Origin: a virus
Reading direction: 5' to 3' (one strand)
IMG/VR virus record: IMGVR_UViG_3300034026_000014
Location: 1 to 59,191 of that record
Length of the DNA: 59,191 nucleotides
Of the stretch, positions 39,241 through 48,800 are shown one piece after another; within the stretch, counting starts at the first letter, position 1; every line of letters starts with the position of its first letter. The position numbers and the translations under genes are program-made. A model generated the notes under the pieces. That model made no database searches. It had not been told where the DNA came from and saw only the letters and a list, made by a program, of their open reading frames with translations.

Positions 39241-40698
39241 ATGAGTGAAGTGAACCGTAACGAGCCGAGTCCGCTGGAGCGGCTCGATGTCATCACGAAG
39301 CGGCTGGCCGGCGGCGACGCCGCCGCGGCCGCCGCCAACCCGACCGAGCAGCCCGCGCCCGAGAGCAAGGACGCCTCGGCGGCGGCCGACGCCCGCCTTG
39401 AGCAGACCTCGCGCGTGGGCCTTGCCAGGGGCCTGGAGCGCCTCGCGCGCGCGTCGAAGAACTTCCGCCACCTCGGCGCCGACCGCGTCCTGGACGACCC
39501 GCGCGCCTTCCTGCGGCAGAAGAACGCCGCCGGCGCCTTCGTCGTGCAGGACCACGAGCTGGAGGTGATGATGCAGACCCTGCTCGCGCAGAAGGCGAGC
39601 GACGACGTCACGCCGGTCTCCGACGAGGTGCGCACCGGCTTCCTCTCGGCGGCCTCCAAGGGCGCCTTCGGCGCGCGCAGCGAGGTGCTCAGCCGCGCGC
39701 TCGACACGGGCGGCTCGGGCGCGACGCTCATCCGCACCGACCTCGACCCCTTCCTCTGGGAGTCGTACCTGCGCACGTTCCCCGTCGCCGAGCGCTTCGC
39801 GCGCGTCCCGGCCAACGGCCTGAAGCACACCTACGAGGTGCGCACGGCCATCCCCGACGGCTCGACGACGAACGACATCGGCGACTTCTCGGGCAACTTC
39901 TCGAACTCGACCTTCGTGCGCGAGGAGTCCACCCGGATCGCCATCATCGTCTCGCCCGTCGCCATCGGCCTCAAGCTGGCGCTCGCCGTCCAGCAGTCCG
40001 GCATGGGCTTCAACCTCCAGGGCTCGGACAACCTGGAAGTCATGGGCGCGATGCGCGGCATCGCGCGCAAGAAGCAGACGCTGCTCTGCCAGGGCAACAG
40101 CTCCACCGCCGCGCAGACGCTCGACGACGAGGACGGGCTGTACGTGGCGACCGACCACGACGGCCTGCGCACGCTCCTGAAGGGCGGCTCCACGTCGCTC
40201 ACGAAGGACGACGCCCAGTCGTACCGCCGCACGCTGCGGCGCGTCTCGGCGCAGATCCGCAACGCCGGCGGCGAGGCGCGCAACATCATCGTCCTCGTCT
40301 CGGAGGGCGTCGCCATCGTCATCGACGAGGAGCTGGAGGAGTTCTACCGCATCACGAACGGCCGCCCCGGCGGCGGCGTGGACACGAACCTCTCCGCCAA
40401 CGGCATCCGCCTCGGCAGTGACGTGCTCTCCGAGATCGTGCCCGTCCCGGCCGACGCCCAGAACCGCGGCCTCGGCCACTACACCTTCGGCGGCAACCCC
40501 ACCGAGGACATGTACGTGCTCGACGCCACCGGCGTCCGCATCCCGTACCTCGGGAGCCCGACCCCGTCCATCCTCGAGCTGCCGATGGGCTTTGACCTGA
40601 AGCTGGCGCGCACCTTCGTCCCCTTCGAGATGTCGGGGCTGATGGTTCACGTCAAGGGCTTCCACCGCAAGGTGCGCGTGCCGAAGCAGACGGTCTAA
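39241..40698 (+). CDS. Major capsid protein, HK97-like
   Basis: 485 residues. A disordered, charged N-terminal arm (1 to about 115) precedes the HK97-like core (ATLIRTDLDPFLWESYLRTF, IAIIVSPVAIGLKLALAVQQ, LMVHVKGFHRKVRV). It follows the protease-scaffold gene with AGAGGAGA upstream, the standard order. Long N-terminal arms can act as an additional delta domain. Confidence 0.8.
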   Translation: MSEVNRNEPSPLERLDVITKRLAGGDAAAAAANPTEQPAPESKDASAAADARLEQTSRVGLARGLERLARASKNFRHLGADRVLDDPRAFLRQKNAAGAFVVQDHELEVMMQTLLAQKASDDVTPVSDEVRTGFLSAASKGAFGARSEVLSRALDTGGSGATLIRTDLDPFLWESYLRTFPVAERFARVPANGLKHTYEVRTAIPDGSTTNDIGDFSGNFSNSTFVREESTRIAIIVSPVAIGLKLALAVQQSGMGFNLQGSDNLEVMGAMRGIARKKQTLLCQGNSSTAAQTLDDEDGLYVATDHDGLRTLLKGGSTSLTKDDAQSYRRTLRRVSAQIRNAGGEARNIIVLVSEGVAIVIDEELEEFYRITNGRPGGGVDTNLSANGIRLGSDVLSEIVPVPADAQNRGLGHYTFGGNPTEDMYVLDATGVRIPYLGSPTPSILELPMGFDLKLARTFVPFEMSGLMVHVKGFHRKVRVPKQTV

Positions 40699-40810
40699 CC
40701 CCGGGGCCGAACCCGGCGGGTGTTCAACGGGGGACGCCCGGCGCGCGACTGCGGGGAGCGCGCCGGGCACGTCCCGGAAGTCAACAGTTCTAACGGCAGG
40801 AGAAACGGTC

Positions 40811-41089
40811 ATGGGCAGAGTGGGCGAGAAGAACGTGGGCGCCAGCCATGGCGGCCAGCCCGGGCGGGACGGCGGGCAGGGCCAGGCGGCCGAGGTGAAG
40901 AAGGGTGTCCTCGACGGGGCGCAGCTCACCTCCGGCGCCAGGCTGCGGGTCGGCGGCGGCTTCAGAGGTTACTACCGCGACGCCCAGTTCGGCGACGACG
41001 GCGTGAGCGTGGGGGCGGTCTCGGCCGAGACCGAGGCGGCTCTGCGCTCGCAGTTCCCCAACGCAGAGATTGCGGCCGTCGAAGGCTAA
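40811..41089 (+). CDS. Small structural-region protein
   Basis: 92 residues, preceded by GGCAGGAGAAACGGTC. Gly-rich start and a beta-like middle (GARLRVGGGFRGYYRDAQF). It may be a minor head protein or decoration protein; not assignable. Confidence 0.45.
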   Translation: MGRVGEKNVGASHGGQPGRDGGQGQAAEVKKGVLDGAQLTSGARLRVGGGFRGYYRDAQFGDDGVSVGAVSAETEAALRSQFPNAEIAAVEG

Positions 41090-41093
41090 GCCC

Positions 41094-41109
41094 GCCCCCG
41101 CGCGGGGGC
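41094..41109. terminator. GC hairpin after 41089
   Basis: GCCCCC/GGGGGC arms with a 4-base loop, five bases after the stop codon. No T-run. Possible attenuator that lowers downstream expression relative to the capsid gene. Confidence 0.4.
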
Positions 41110-41149
41110 GTCACCGTAGGACAAAACTTGCATTCACGAGGATTCGAGC

Positions 41150-41707
41150 ATGAAGCACAGATTGAGCCCGGCGGCGCCTTTGCTGGCCGCCGCCCTCTTC
41201 GTCATCACGGCGCTGAGCACGTTAACCGGCTTCGAGCCGCGCGCGGGCGCCCAGTCCGCCGGCGACCCGCAGCACGTCGTCGCGGTCGCCTCCGGGCCGA
41301 AGCTGCCCTCCAGCTGTAGCCCGACCTCGGGCAAGGTCTACTTCAACCTGACAGTCGCCGCCTCGGGGCGCGCCGTCGGCCTTTACCGCTGTAGCGCAAA
41401 GGACACCTGGACCGGCCCCGGCGTCTTCGCCAACGTCTACAAGGGAAGCGCCGCGCTCGATTTCGGGGCGACGGCCGCGGGCTCCTGCGACGCGCTGACC
41501 ATCACTGTCACCGGCGCCGCGTCGGGCGACGTAGTCTCCCTGGGCATCCCGGCGGCGCTCGCGGGGGCGGACTCCTACCAGGAATTCTGGGGCTATGTCT
41601 CCGCGAGCAACACCGTCACCGTCAAGCGCTGCAACCCGACGAACTCGACCACGGCACTCTCGAACCCGGCCGCCGCGACCGTGACGGCCGTCGCCACGCG
41701 CCCGTAA
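41150..41707 (+). CDS. Protein with signal peptide in the head gene cluster
   Basis: 185 residues. The N-terminus is a textbook Sec signal (about 1-34, cut after RAGA-Q). The rest is beta-rich, with six cysteines. GLYRCSAKDTWT is echoed by [10 protein letters not shown] in the fibre at 54229. Finding an exported protein between capsid and connector genes is unusual. It may be an outer decoration or a receptor-related factor added outside the cytoplasm, or a lysogenic-conversion protein. Confidence 0.55.
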   Translation: MKHRLSPAAPLLAAALFVITALSTLTGFEPRAGAQSAGDPQHVVAVASGPKLPSSCSPTSGKVYFNLTVAASGRAVGLYRCSAKDTWTGPGVFANVYKGSAALDFGATAAGSCDALTITVTGAASGDVVSLGIPAALAGADSYQEFWGYVSASNTVTVKRCNPTNSTTALSNPAAATVTAVATRP

Positions 41708-41711
41708 CCGG

Positions 41712-42377
41712 ATGCCGCTCGAACTCGACAACATCCTCGGAGCGCTCTACCTGAGCCCGGAAGACTTCAGGAAGCGCGCGAGCGCCTTCGGCGCTCGCGT
41801 GGCCCTGCCCGAGGACGAGGACGAACTGAAGGCGCACCTGGCCGGCGCCTCGCGCGCCATCGACGCCTTCTGCGGCCGCCCCTTCTCCCCCGAGGCGGTC
41901 ACCGAGACACACCGCCTCGACGCCGAGACGCGCCGCGTCTCGGTGAACCGCCCGCCGGTGTTGGAACTGACGGGCTTCACGATCCTCTCGGGGCCAGACC
42001 GCTCCTTCGCGGTCGAGACCTCCCAGGTCTTTGTCAACCGACAGGAGAACTACCTGGAGGTGGTGAGTTGGGGCGCGCTCATCGGCCTGGCCGCCGGCGC
42101 CGGCTCGCTCGGCATCATCGAGCCGCAGGCCGAGGTCACCTACAAGAGCTACCAGGACGTGCCGCAGGCCGTGGCCGCCGCCTGCGGTTATGCCGCGGCG
42201 AAGTTCATGAACCAGGCTTACGCCAGCGGGCAGCTGCCCGACGGCATCCAGCGCGTGAGGCTGGGCAACAGTTTCGAGATCACGCGCGGCGCCGTCGGCT
42301 TCGGCGCGGGCGAGATCGAACTGCCGGCCATCGCCCAGTCACTGCTCGCGCAGTACAGGCGCATCGCCGTCGGATGA
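41712..42377 (+). CDS. Head-tail connector (gp6-like adaptor)
   Basis: 221 residues. AHLAGASRAIDAFCGRPFSPEAVTETHR and a DVPQAVAAACGYAAAKFMNQA helix are the pattern of adaptor proteins that sit under the portal ring. Four-base gap after the previous gene. Position between capsid and neck genes agrees. Confidence 0.7.
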   Translation: MPLELDNILGALYLSPEDFRKRASAFGARVALPEDEDELKAHLAGASRAIDAFCGRPFSPEAVTETHRLDAETRRVSVNRPPVLELTGFTILSGPDRSFAVETSQVFVNRQENYLEVVSWGALIGLAAGAGSLGIIEPQAEVTYKSYQDVPQAVAAACGYAAAKFMNQAYASGQLPDGIQRVRLGNSFEITRGAVGFGAGEIELPAIAQSLLAQYRRIAVG

Positions 42378-42381
42378 AGTC

Positions 42382-42765
42382 ATGAGTACCTTGGGGGCGC
42401 TATTTACGGGGATGGCAAGGCTGGCGGGCGACCTCATCAACTCGATGCCGTTCCGCTGCTTCGTCGAGGAGAAGCAGCTCGTCTCGGACGGGCACGCCGG
42501 GAAGCAGGGCGAGTGGGCGGCGACGACTCAGGAGGCGCTTCCGTGCAACTACCTGCCAGAGTCGGGCTCGGCCCACGTCGAGGGCGACGTGCCGAAGTCG
42601 AAGACGGTTGTCACCGTCATCCTCAAGGCGGGGGCCGGGGTCACCGGCTCCATGCGCATCCGGCTGCTCGCGCACGCCGGCGAACCGGAAAGGCTGATCG
42701 AGGTCAAGAACGTCCTGCCCGCCGACGGGGTACTCGTCCAGGTCGTGGGACTGACGAACATCTGA
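42382..42765 (+). CDS. Head-closure (neck) protein candidate
   Basis: 127 residues. The C-terminal beta region (RLLAHAGEPERLIEVKNVLPADGVL) resembles head-closure/stopper proteins. Coupled to the next gene (ATGA). Assigned mainly by position. Confidence 0.55.
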   Translation: MSTLGALFTGMARLAGDLINSMPFRCFVEEKQLVSDGHAGKQGEWAATTQEALPCNYLPESGSAHVEGDVPKSKTVVTVILKAGAGVTGSMRIRLLAHAGEPERLIEVKNVLPADGVLVQVVGLTNI

Positions 42766-43166
42766 TGCCTTCAAAGCTAGTCAGTAACATCCCCGGGATC
42801 GTCGCGCGGATGCGCGCGGGCGCCGCGCGCGTGGCGCGCAAGTCGGCCTCGAACATCGCCGCCGACGTCAGGACCAGCATGGGTGGCCACAAGCACGGCC
42901 GGGAGTACACGCGGCGCGGGAAGAAACATCGGGCTTCCGCCCCGGGCGAAGCCCCCGCCATCGAGACGCCGGAGGGCGGGTACGCTCAGACGGTCCGCAC
43001 CGCGAAGGTGGACGAGTTGACGTTCGCGGCCGGGACGGACGACCCGCGCGGCCCCGCGCTGGAGCTGGGGGGCGGCCGCGTCGCGGCCCGCCCGCACTTC
43101 GGCCCCGCCTTCGAGCGGGAGGCCGAGAATTTCGGCGAAGGTTTGAAAGGGCTCTTTGAGGGGTGA
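42765..43166 (+). CDS. HK97 gp10-like neck protein
   Basis: 133 residues from ATG 42765. A basic N-terminal helix, then APGEAPAIETPEGGYAQTVRT and GGRVAARPHFGPAFEREA, typical of the gp10-like tail-component family that links head and tail. Overlaps both neighbours. Confidence 0.75.
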   Translation: MPSKLVSNIPGIVARMRAGAARVARKSASNIAADVRTSMGGHKHGREYTRRGKKHRASAPGEAPAIETPEGGYAQTVRTAKVDELTFAAGTDDPRGPALELGGGRVAARPHFGPAFEREAENFGEGLKGLFEG

Positions 43167-43597
43167 GCAACGTACGCGAGGCGCTGTGCAAGGCGATCCA
43201 GGGTGACACGGGCGTCGGCCGCGTCATGGAGCTGGCGAAGGACGTCTACCCGAAGTCCCCTCCGGAGGGCGTCAACGAGTATCCCTTCGTCGTCGTCGCC
43301 GCGCACCGCGCACCGCGCGGTGAATTCACCTTCGGCGGGCTCGACCACGAGGAGTCCATGTACCTGGTCAAGGCCGTGGACGAGAGCGACTCGCCGGCGC
43401 GCGCGGCCGAGTTGAAGAAACGCATCCGCGCGCTCCTCGACCCCGACGGCACCGGCGATGCCGAGCTGGAGGTCGAAGGTCACGGCACACTCTTCGTCTC
43501 GTGGGTGCAGGACGTCGAGTACGACGAGACGGCGGAGGGCGGCACCAAGTACCAGCACGAGGGTTGCATTTTCGAAATCTGGGTGGAGCCTAATTAA
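43163..43597 (+). CDS. Tail terminator candidate
   Basis: 144 residues, GTG start overlapping the previous gene. VREALCKAIQGDTGVGRVMEL, then FVVVAAHRAPRG and LVKAVDESDSPARAAELKKRIRALL, then GCIFEIWVEP match the fold order of siphophage tail terminators (gpU-like), which cap the tail tube. Confidence 0.65.
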   Translation: MSNVREALCKAIQGDTGVGRVMELAKDVYPKSPPEGVNEYPFVVVAAHRAPRGEFTFGGLDHEESMYLVKAVDESDSPARAAELKKRIRALLDPDGTGDAELEVEGHGTLFVSWVQDVEYDETAEGGTKYQHEGCIFEIWVEPN

Positions 43598-43599
43598 TC

Positions 43600-43788
43600 A
43601 TGGCGAGCCGAACAAACAAAACGAAAGAGCAGCAGCCGGCCGAGGTCTTCGTCGTGGTGAATCCCATCACGTTCGGCGACCCCGAGGTCCGGCACGAGGC
43701 GGGCGCGGAAGTGACGGACGTCCCTGCCGCGTCCGCCGTGTGGCTGCTGGAGCAGGGGCACATCAAGCGGAAGGGCGGTGAGCGGTAA
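43600..43788 (+). CDS. Small tail-region protein
   Basis: 62 residues. Lys-rich start; VFVVVNPITFGDPEVRHEAGAEV resembles a single beta motif. Overlaps the following tail-tube start by one base. Unknown. Confidence 0.45.
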   Translation: MASRTNKTKEQQPAEVFVVVNPITFGDPEVRHEAGAEVTDVPAASAVWLLEQGHIKRKGGER

Positions 43789-44525
43789 TGGCCAAGCACG
43801 GGCGCCACGTCAGAATCTTCTTCGAACAGTTCCGCCTCTCCGCGCACATGCACTCGTTCTCGCTCACGCACGAGGCGCCGGCGGAGGAGTGCACGGTCTT
43901 CGAGTCGGTCACCAAACAGTTCACGCCCGACGCCGCCGGCGGCAACGCGAGCTGCGAGGGCTACTACCGCGGCACGGAGGAGGACGCCGACGCTTACCTC
44001 GGCGAGGCCCTCGGCTCCGACACGCAGGCGAACCTGATGATCGCGCCCGAAGGCTGGTCGGCCGTCGGCAAGCGCGTCTTCATGATGCTCTGCGACGTGA
44101 CGAAGAAGTCGGCGAAAACGATAGCGACCGCGCTGGTCTCCATCTCGGCCGACTTCCTCTCCTCGTCGGGCGTCAACACGGGCGTCATCCTGCACCCGCG
44201 CGAGGCAGAGGCGGCGACCGGGGCGGAAGGGACCTATCACGACCACGGCGCGGCCACGGCCAACGGCGCGGTGGCGCAGCTCCACGTCGAGGAGGCCAGC
44301 GAGGTCGGCGACGAGTCCCTGGTCTCCGTCGTGCAGCACTCGGCCGACCACGCGGTCTGGGTCGACCTCATCACCTTCGACGCGGCCTCCGCCCCGGGGA
44401 CGCAGCGCAAGAGCGTCGCGGGCGCGGTGAACCGCTACACGCGCGAGCGCCACGCGGTGGCAGGCTCCGCGCCGTCGTTCACGTACGCGGTCGGCTTCAG
44501 CCGGCTGAAGCCTTCACAGGTCTGA
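43788..44525 (+). CDS. Major tail (tube) protein 1
   Basis: 245 residues. MAKHGRHVRIFFEQFRLSAHMHSF and the later FTYAVGFSRLKP fit a siphophage tube protein. The start is paralogous to that of 44590 (MAKHGRKAHI). Longer of the pair, so it may carry an extra outer domain. Confidence 0.65.
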   Translation: MAKHGRHVRIFFEQFRLSAHMHSFSLTHEAPAEECTVFESVTKQFTPDAAGGNASCEGYYRGTEEDADAYLGEALGSDTQANLMIAPEGWSAVGKRVFMMLCDVTKKSAKTIATALVSISADFLSSSGVNTGVILHPREAEAATGAEGTYHDHGAATANGAVAQLHVEEASEVGDESLVSVVQHSADHAVWVDLITFDAASAPGTQRKSVAGAVNRYTRERHAVAGSAPSFTYAVGFSRLKPSQV

Positions 44526-44589
44526 GGCGCCGCCCGCCGCTGCCGGCGGCGAGTTCTGCGGCTAGTTCAATTTAAGGAGTAGAGACGAC

Positions 44590-45024
44590 ATGGCGAAACA
44601 CGGCCGCAAGGCCCACATCGAGCTGGACAACCTGGCCGGCGTCCTGACCAACATCACGCGCAAGTCCACGTCCATCAACCTCGACCGCGACGTCGAGAGC
44701 GAAGAGACGACCGCCTTCGAGGCCACGAACAAGGAGTGGACGCTCGGCTTCAAGGACGCCAAGGCGACCCTCGAGGGCAACTCCGACGCCGCCATCGCGC
44801 AGCAGCTCAACGAAATCCTCGGCGAGACCGAGCCGACCGGCGGCGCCGCCGAGGAGGGCTTCGACATCGTGTGGGGCCCCGAGGGCAACGCCGCCGGCAA
44901 GCGCAAGTACTCGGGCAAGGTCTACGTGACCAAGTTCACCGAGAACGTCGGGGCCAAGAGCAGCAACAAGTTCACCGCCGAGGTGCAGTTCGTCTCCGAC
45001 CTCACGGTCGGCGTCTACGCCTAA
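44590..45024 (+). CDS. Tail tube protein 2
   Basis: 144 residues. MAKHGRKAHIELDNLAGVLTNITRKSTSINLDR and FTAEVQFVSDLTVG are classic for small major tail proteins. AAGGAG precedes the ATG. Two tube paralogues in tandem may mix in one tail or serve as tube plus terminator-side collar. Confidence 0.7.
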   Translation: MAKHGRKAHIELDNLAGVLTNITRKSTSINLDRDVESEETTAFEATNKEWTLGFKDAKATLEGNSDAAIAQQLNEILGETEPTGGAAEEGFDIVWGPEGNAAGKRKYSGKVYVTKFTENVGAKSSNKFTAEVQFVSDLTVGVYA

Positions 45025-45036
45025 CGGGACCGTCGG

Positions 45037-45065
45037 CCGGCGGCCCCCTGTTAAAGGGCCGCCGG
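45037..45065. terminator. Intercistronic hairpin after tail tube gene
   Basis: 10-bp arms CCGGCGGCCC/GGGCCGCCGG with a 9-base loop, 12 bases after the stop. No T-run. May protect the abundant tube message or reduce read-through into the chaperone genes. Confidence 0.45.
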
Positions 45066-45144
45066 TCCCGGCGGGCGGGCGGCGCGGGGCGAAGTGCTCC
45101 GCGCCCGCGCCGCCCCTCATTTAAGTAAGCAGACAGGAGCACAC

Positions 45145-45528
45145 ATGCTGGACTTAGAGATCATCAAGGAGAAGCCGGAGGAGCTCACATTCGAGTTCGC
45201 CGGCGAGAAGGTGACGGGGACGTGTTACCCGTTCAAGGTGACCCCCACTTACCTGGCCGAGCTTCGTAAGTTGTCGGGCAGGGCCGCGCCGGCCGCGGAA
45301 CAGGCAGCCGAGGGCGAAGGTCAGCAGGCTGAGACGCCGGTCAAGAGCTCCGACGCTCAGATGATCCACGAGATCGTCGGCGGCTGGGACGTGGTCGCCG
45401 GTGGCAAGCCGTTCCCGCCGACGATCGGGAACCTGCTAGGTGCGCCCATCTCGTTCCTGGCGGCGACGGCGCTGGCCATCCTTGAACTGGTGGGAAAGCT
45501 CTCGACGACGAGCGAGTCGAAGAGTTAG
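45145..45528 (+). CDS. Tail assembly chaperone G
   Basis: 127 residues, CAGGAG before ATG 45145. EELTFEFAGEKVTGTCYPFKVTP and a helical C-terminal half are followed by a -1 slippery heptamer near the end. In siphophages this gene gives a short G protein and a longer frameshifted GT, both needed to load the tape measure before tube assembly. Position between tube and tape measure is exact. Confidence 0.75.
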   Translation: MLDLEIIKEKPEELTFEFAGEKVTGTCYPFKVTPTYLAELRKLSGRAAPAAEQAAEGEGQQAETPVKSSDAQMIHEIVGGWDVVAGGKPFPPTIGNLLGAPISFLAATALAILELVGKLSTTSESKS

Positions 45529-45758
45529 CCATCTACCTGGCTACCTCGGGAGAAGAGGGGACTCTCCACCCCCTCTACCCGCTCGTCAGGGCCGCCAAGT
45601 ACTTCGGCGTCGGGCCCTGGGAGCTCTACGCGCAGGGCGACCACTGGATCAGCCTCGGCCTGGCCTTCGAGAAAGCGGACGCGCGCGCCGCCGAGATAGC
45701 CCGCGAAGAAGAGGAGGCGGGCAAAAAGAAGGACGAGGACGACGAGGACGACGAATGA
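45145..45758 (+). CDS. Tail assembly chaperone GT (-1 frameshift product)
   Basis: About 204 residues. After GGGAAAG (45492-45498) the -1 frame reads ALDDERVEELAIYLATSGEE, then LHPLYPLVRAAKYFGVGPWE, and ends in an acidic EEEEAGKKKDEDDEDDE stop at 45756-45758. The frame is open and protein-like, has no start codon of its own, and ends just before the tape measure. Confidence 0.8.
45492..45498 (+). promoter_or_regulatory. -1 programmed frameshift site GGGAAAG
   Basis: Same heptamer as the lambda G-GT site, in the correct phase (G GGA AAG), 30 bases before the zero-frame stop. Confidence 0.85.
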
Positions 45759-45763
45759 GTGAG

Positions 45764-45802
45764 ACGCCGGAGGATGAAGGATGAGGCTTCACCCTCCGGC
45801 GT
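45764..45802. other. Hairpin between chaperone GT and tape measure
   Basis: 10-bp arms ACGCCGGAGG and CCTCCGGCGT with a 19-base loop, ending 21 bases before the tape-measure ATG, which has no clear ribosome site. It may regulate tape-measure translation. A nine-codon ORF (MSETPEDEG) starts inside at 45755. Confidence 0.4.
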
Positions 45803-45823
45803 TCGGCCTTCCGGCCTGAATGT

Positions 45824-48800
45824 ATGGCGCTCGACCTGTTCAAGCTCTACGGCGAAGTGAGCATCACCGGCCTCGACTCGGCCGAGCGGGGACTCGTGCG
45901 CCTGGAGGGCAGGGCCAAGGGGACGGCCAAAGGCTTAGACCAGGCGGGCGGCTCCGCGCGCAGGCTGACGAAAGACCTCGCCGCCGCCGGGGCCCAAGGG
46001 TCCATCGTCGGCCGGGCGCTGGAAGACCGGCTGGGCGGCGTCGCCTCGCGCGTCCCGCTCATCGGTCAGCCGCTGGCAGAGGCGACGCGCGAGATGTTCA
46101 ACCTCGGCACGGCCTCCGAGAAACACCTGGGCGGCATCGTCAGGGACGCGGAGCGCGCGGCCCAGAAGCTCGCCCTCGCCCAGGCCCAGGCCGCCAAGGT
46201 CAGGGACACCCTCGCAACGCGCCGGTCTGATTTCGGGGAGAACCTGAAGATCAATTACGGGGGGAAGCTCGACCCCGACTTCCTCCTCCAGTTCAGGCAG
46301 GCCGAGGACGCCGCCCGCCGCCTCCAGCTGCTGACCGAGAAGGGCATTGACCCGTCCTTCATGACGAGGGTGGAGCGGTCGGCGTTCCAGTTCTCGAAGC
46401 TGGAGCGCGACGGCGTCAAGGCCGTCACCGCCGTCGAAGACAAAGTGGGTCAGGCGGCGACGGCCCTGGCCGGCTACGAGGCGGCGGCCGAAGGGGCGGC
46501 CGCCGGGACGGGCGCGCTGGCCGGCGCGAGCGCCGGCGTCGTGGTCGGCGTCGGGCTGGTGGCCGCCGCCGCCATCGCGTCCGGCGCGCTGGTCCTCAAG
46601 AGCGCCAAGGACTACAGCGATTACGCGGGCGCGATTAAAGACGTCGCCCAGGAGAGCGGTCTCGCCGCGCCGACGGTCTCCACCGTCGGCGCCTACGCGC
46701 GCCTCGCCGGCACCGAGGTCGGCCGGGCGGCCTCCGCCGTGGAGGTCTACTTCAAGAACATCTCCTCGGCGGCACACGGCAACCGGGAGATGTCGAAGAC
46801 TTTCGAGCGCTTCGGCATAGACGCGAAGAAGGCGCTCACTGACCCGGACCAGGCGGCGCGCGATCTGTTCGACCACCTGGCGAAAATCCGGAACCCGGCA
46901 GAGCGCCTCGAAGTCGCGTTCGGCCTCGCGGGTAAGAGCGGAAAGGTGCTCGCCAACATAGCCCAGGAGATGGGCGGGAGCTTCGCCGACGCCGAGCGCG
47001 CTGCGCACGAGTGGGGCGTCGTGCTCTCGGACGAGGACGTCGAGGCGGCCGACAAGTTCGGCGACGGCCTTGAGGTCCTGAAGATGAGGGCCGAGGGCGC
47101 CCTCTACCGCATCGGGAAAGTCGCCATCCCGGAGTTGCAGCACGACATCGAGAGCCTCTCGGCGACATTTATTTCGAACAGGGGTGTGGTCGAGGGGTGG
47201 GGCGTCGGGGTGGTGGACGTGATGCGCGGCGCCCGCCTGGCGGTCGAGTCGGACGTCGGCGCGATGATCGCCAAGGTCCTGTATTTCTCCAGCATCCTCG
47301 GACAACTCGGCCAGCTCAAGGCGGCGGCGCCAGAGTGGGCCTCCGAGGGGGGCATCGCCCTACTCAACCCCGCGTGGGCGCTCGCGCGCAACCTCGGGCG
47401 GGCCGGCGCAGCGGACCGCGCCCTCGATCAGGACTTGGCGAACGAGACCGCCCGCCTGCAATCAAAGAACTCCGGAGCGGTCGCGCCGCCGGCGGGCATC
47501 CCCCACGTCGGCGGCGGCGGGGGCGGCCGGAAAGGGGGCGGCGGCAAAAAGTCGAAAGACCTCACCTCCCTCTACGAGGCGCTGAGCGACGCCGAGGCGG
47601 GGCGCCTCATGGCGGGCCTCACGTCCGACGTGACGAAGCTCAAGGCCGGGCTCGACGCGCAGCAGTCGGTGCTGGACGCCGGCCTGCGCGCGCAAACCGT
47701 CAGCGTGCGCGACTACTGGGAGGAGCGCGAGCGCATCACCCTGGCCGGGCTCGACGCCGAGATCACCTTACTCCGCAGTCAGAAGCGCTCCGCGGCCGAA
47801 GGGTATCAAGAGAAGTTCGCGGCCATCGGCGCCGACAAGAAGCTCTCGGCCGAGGAGCGCACGCTGAAGCAGCAGCAGGAGTCGGCGCGCTGGGCGGAGA
47901 AGAACTACCAGCTCGAAGGGCAGATCGCCGAGGCGGTCGAGCGCCGCTCGGCGGCGATGAAGACCATCCCGCTCGAGGCGGCCGCGGCCGCGCGCGAACT
48001 CGAGAAGACGATGTCGGGCGTGCGGGCCGACTTCCTGGAGGCCGGCGGCGACACGGTCGGGGCCGCCTACGCGCGCATCGCCGACAAGTTCCGGGAGATG
48101 CACGAAGTGGCGCGCGCCAACGGCCAGCTCTTCCCCGACGCCGACAAGTGGGTCACGGCCCTGGAGCGCTCTGAGAAGCTGGCCGCCAACCTCGCCCGCC
48201 TGGGCGAGCGCGCCGACTTGGGGCGCGGCCACCTGAGCCTGGAGACCGCCCGCATCCAGGACAGGATTACCGACGGCGTCGTGAGCGAGCGCGAGGGGCG
48301 CCGGCAGATTTACGAGCTGGAGCTGAAGTACCGCGACTTGCTGCGCGGCGTTCTGGCCGAGTCCCTGGCGGTGGCGAAGGTCAAGGGGGACGAGAAGGCG
48401 ATCCTCTCCATCGAGGAGCAGATCCGTGAGACCGAACGCCTCGGGCACGTCATAGATTCCACCAAGGCGAAGGCCCGGGGCATCTTCGAGGGGGCCTTCT
48501 CACACGGACTGGATGAGTTAAAGGGCGGGCTCGGGCACGCCGCCGCGACATTCGGCATAGACCTCGTGGACGCCGTGAAGCGGGAGATGGACGCCCGGCT
48601 GACGAAGGTCATCAGCGAGGCGCTCTTCGGCAAGAACGATGAGTTCGGGTCGGATTCGGGGCTGATCGGGAAGGCGCTTGAAAAGATCGGGCTCGGCGGC
48701 ATCTTCGGCGGTAAGGGAAAAGGGAAGACCGAAGACCCGAGCGCGAAGGTCAGCGCGACGCTGGAGAAGACCGCGCAGGAGACGCAGGGCGCCTTCGAGC

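Noticed and set aside
39181-40929. 582-codon minus-strand ORF opposite the capsid gene
   Set aside because: Shadow of the capsid gene; composition bias and no plausible translation start.
45440-45784. Plus-strand ORF of 114 codons overlapping the tail chaperones
   Set aside because: Arg/Ser/Pro-rich shadow; the functional alternative frame is the -1 extension after GGGAAAG, not this +1 frame.
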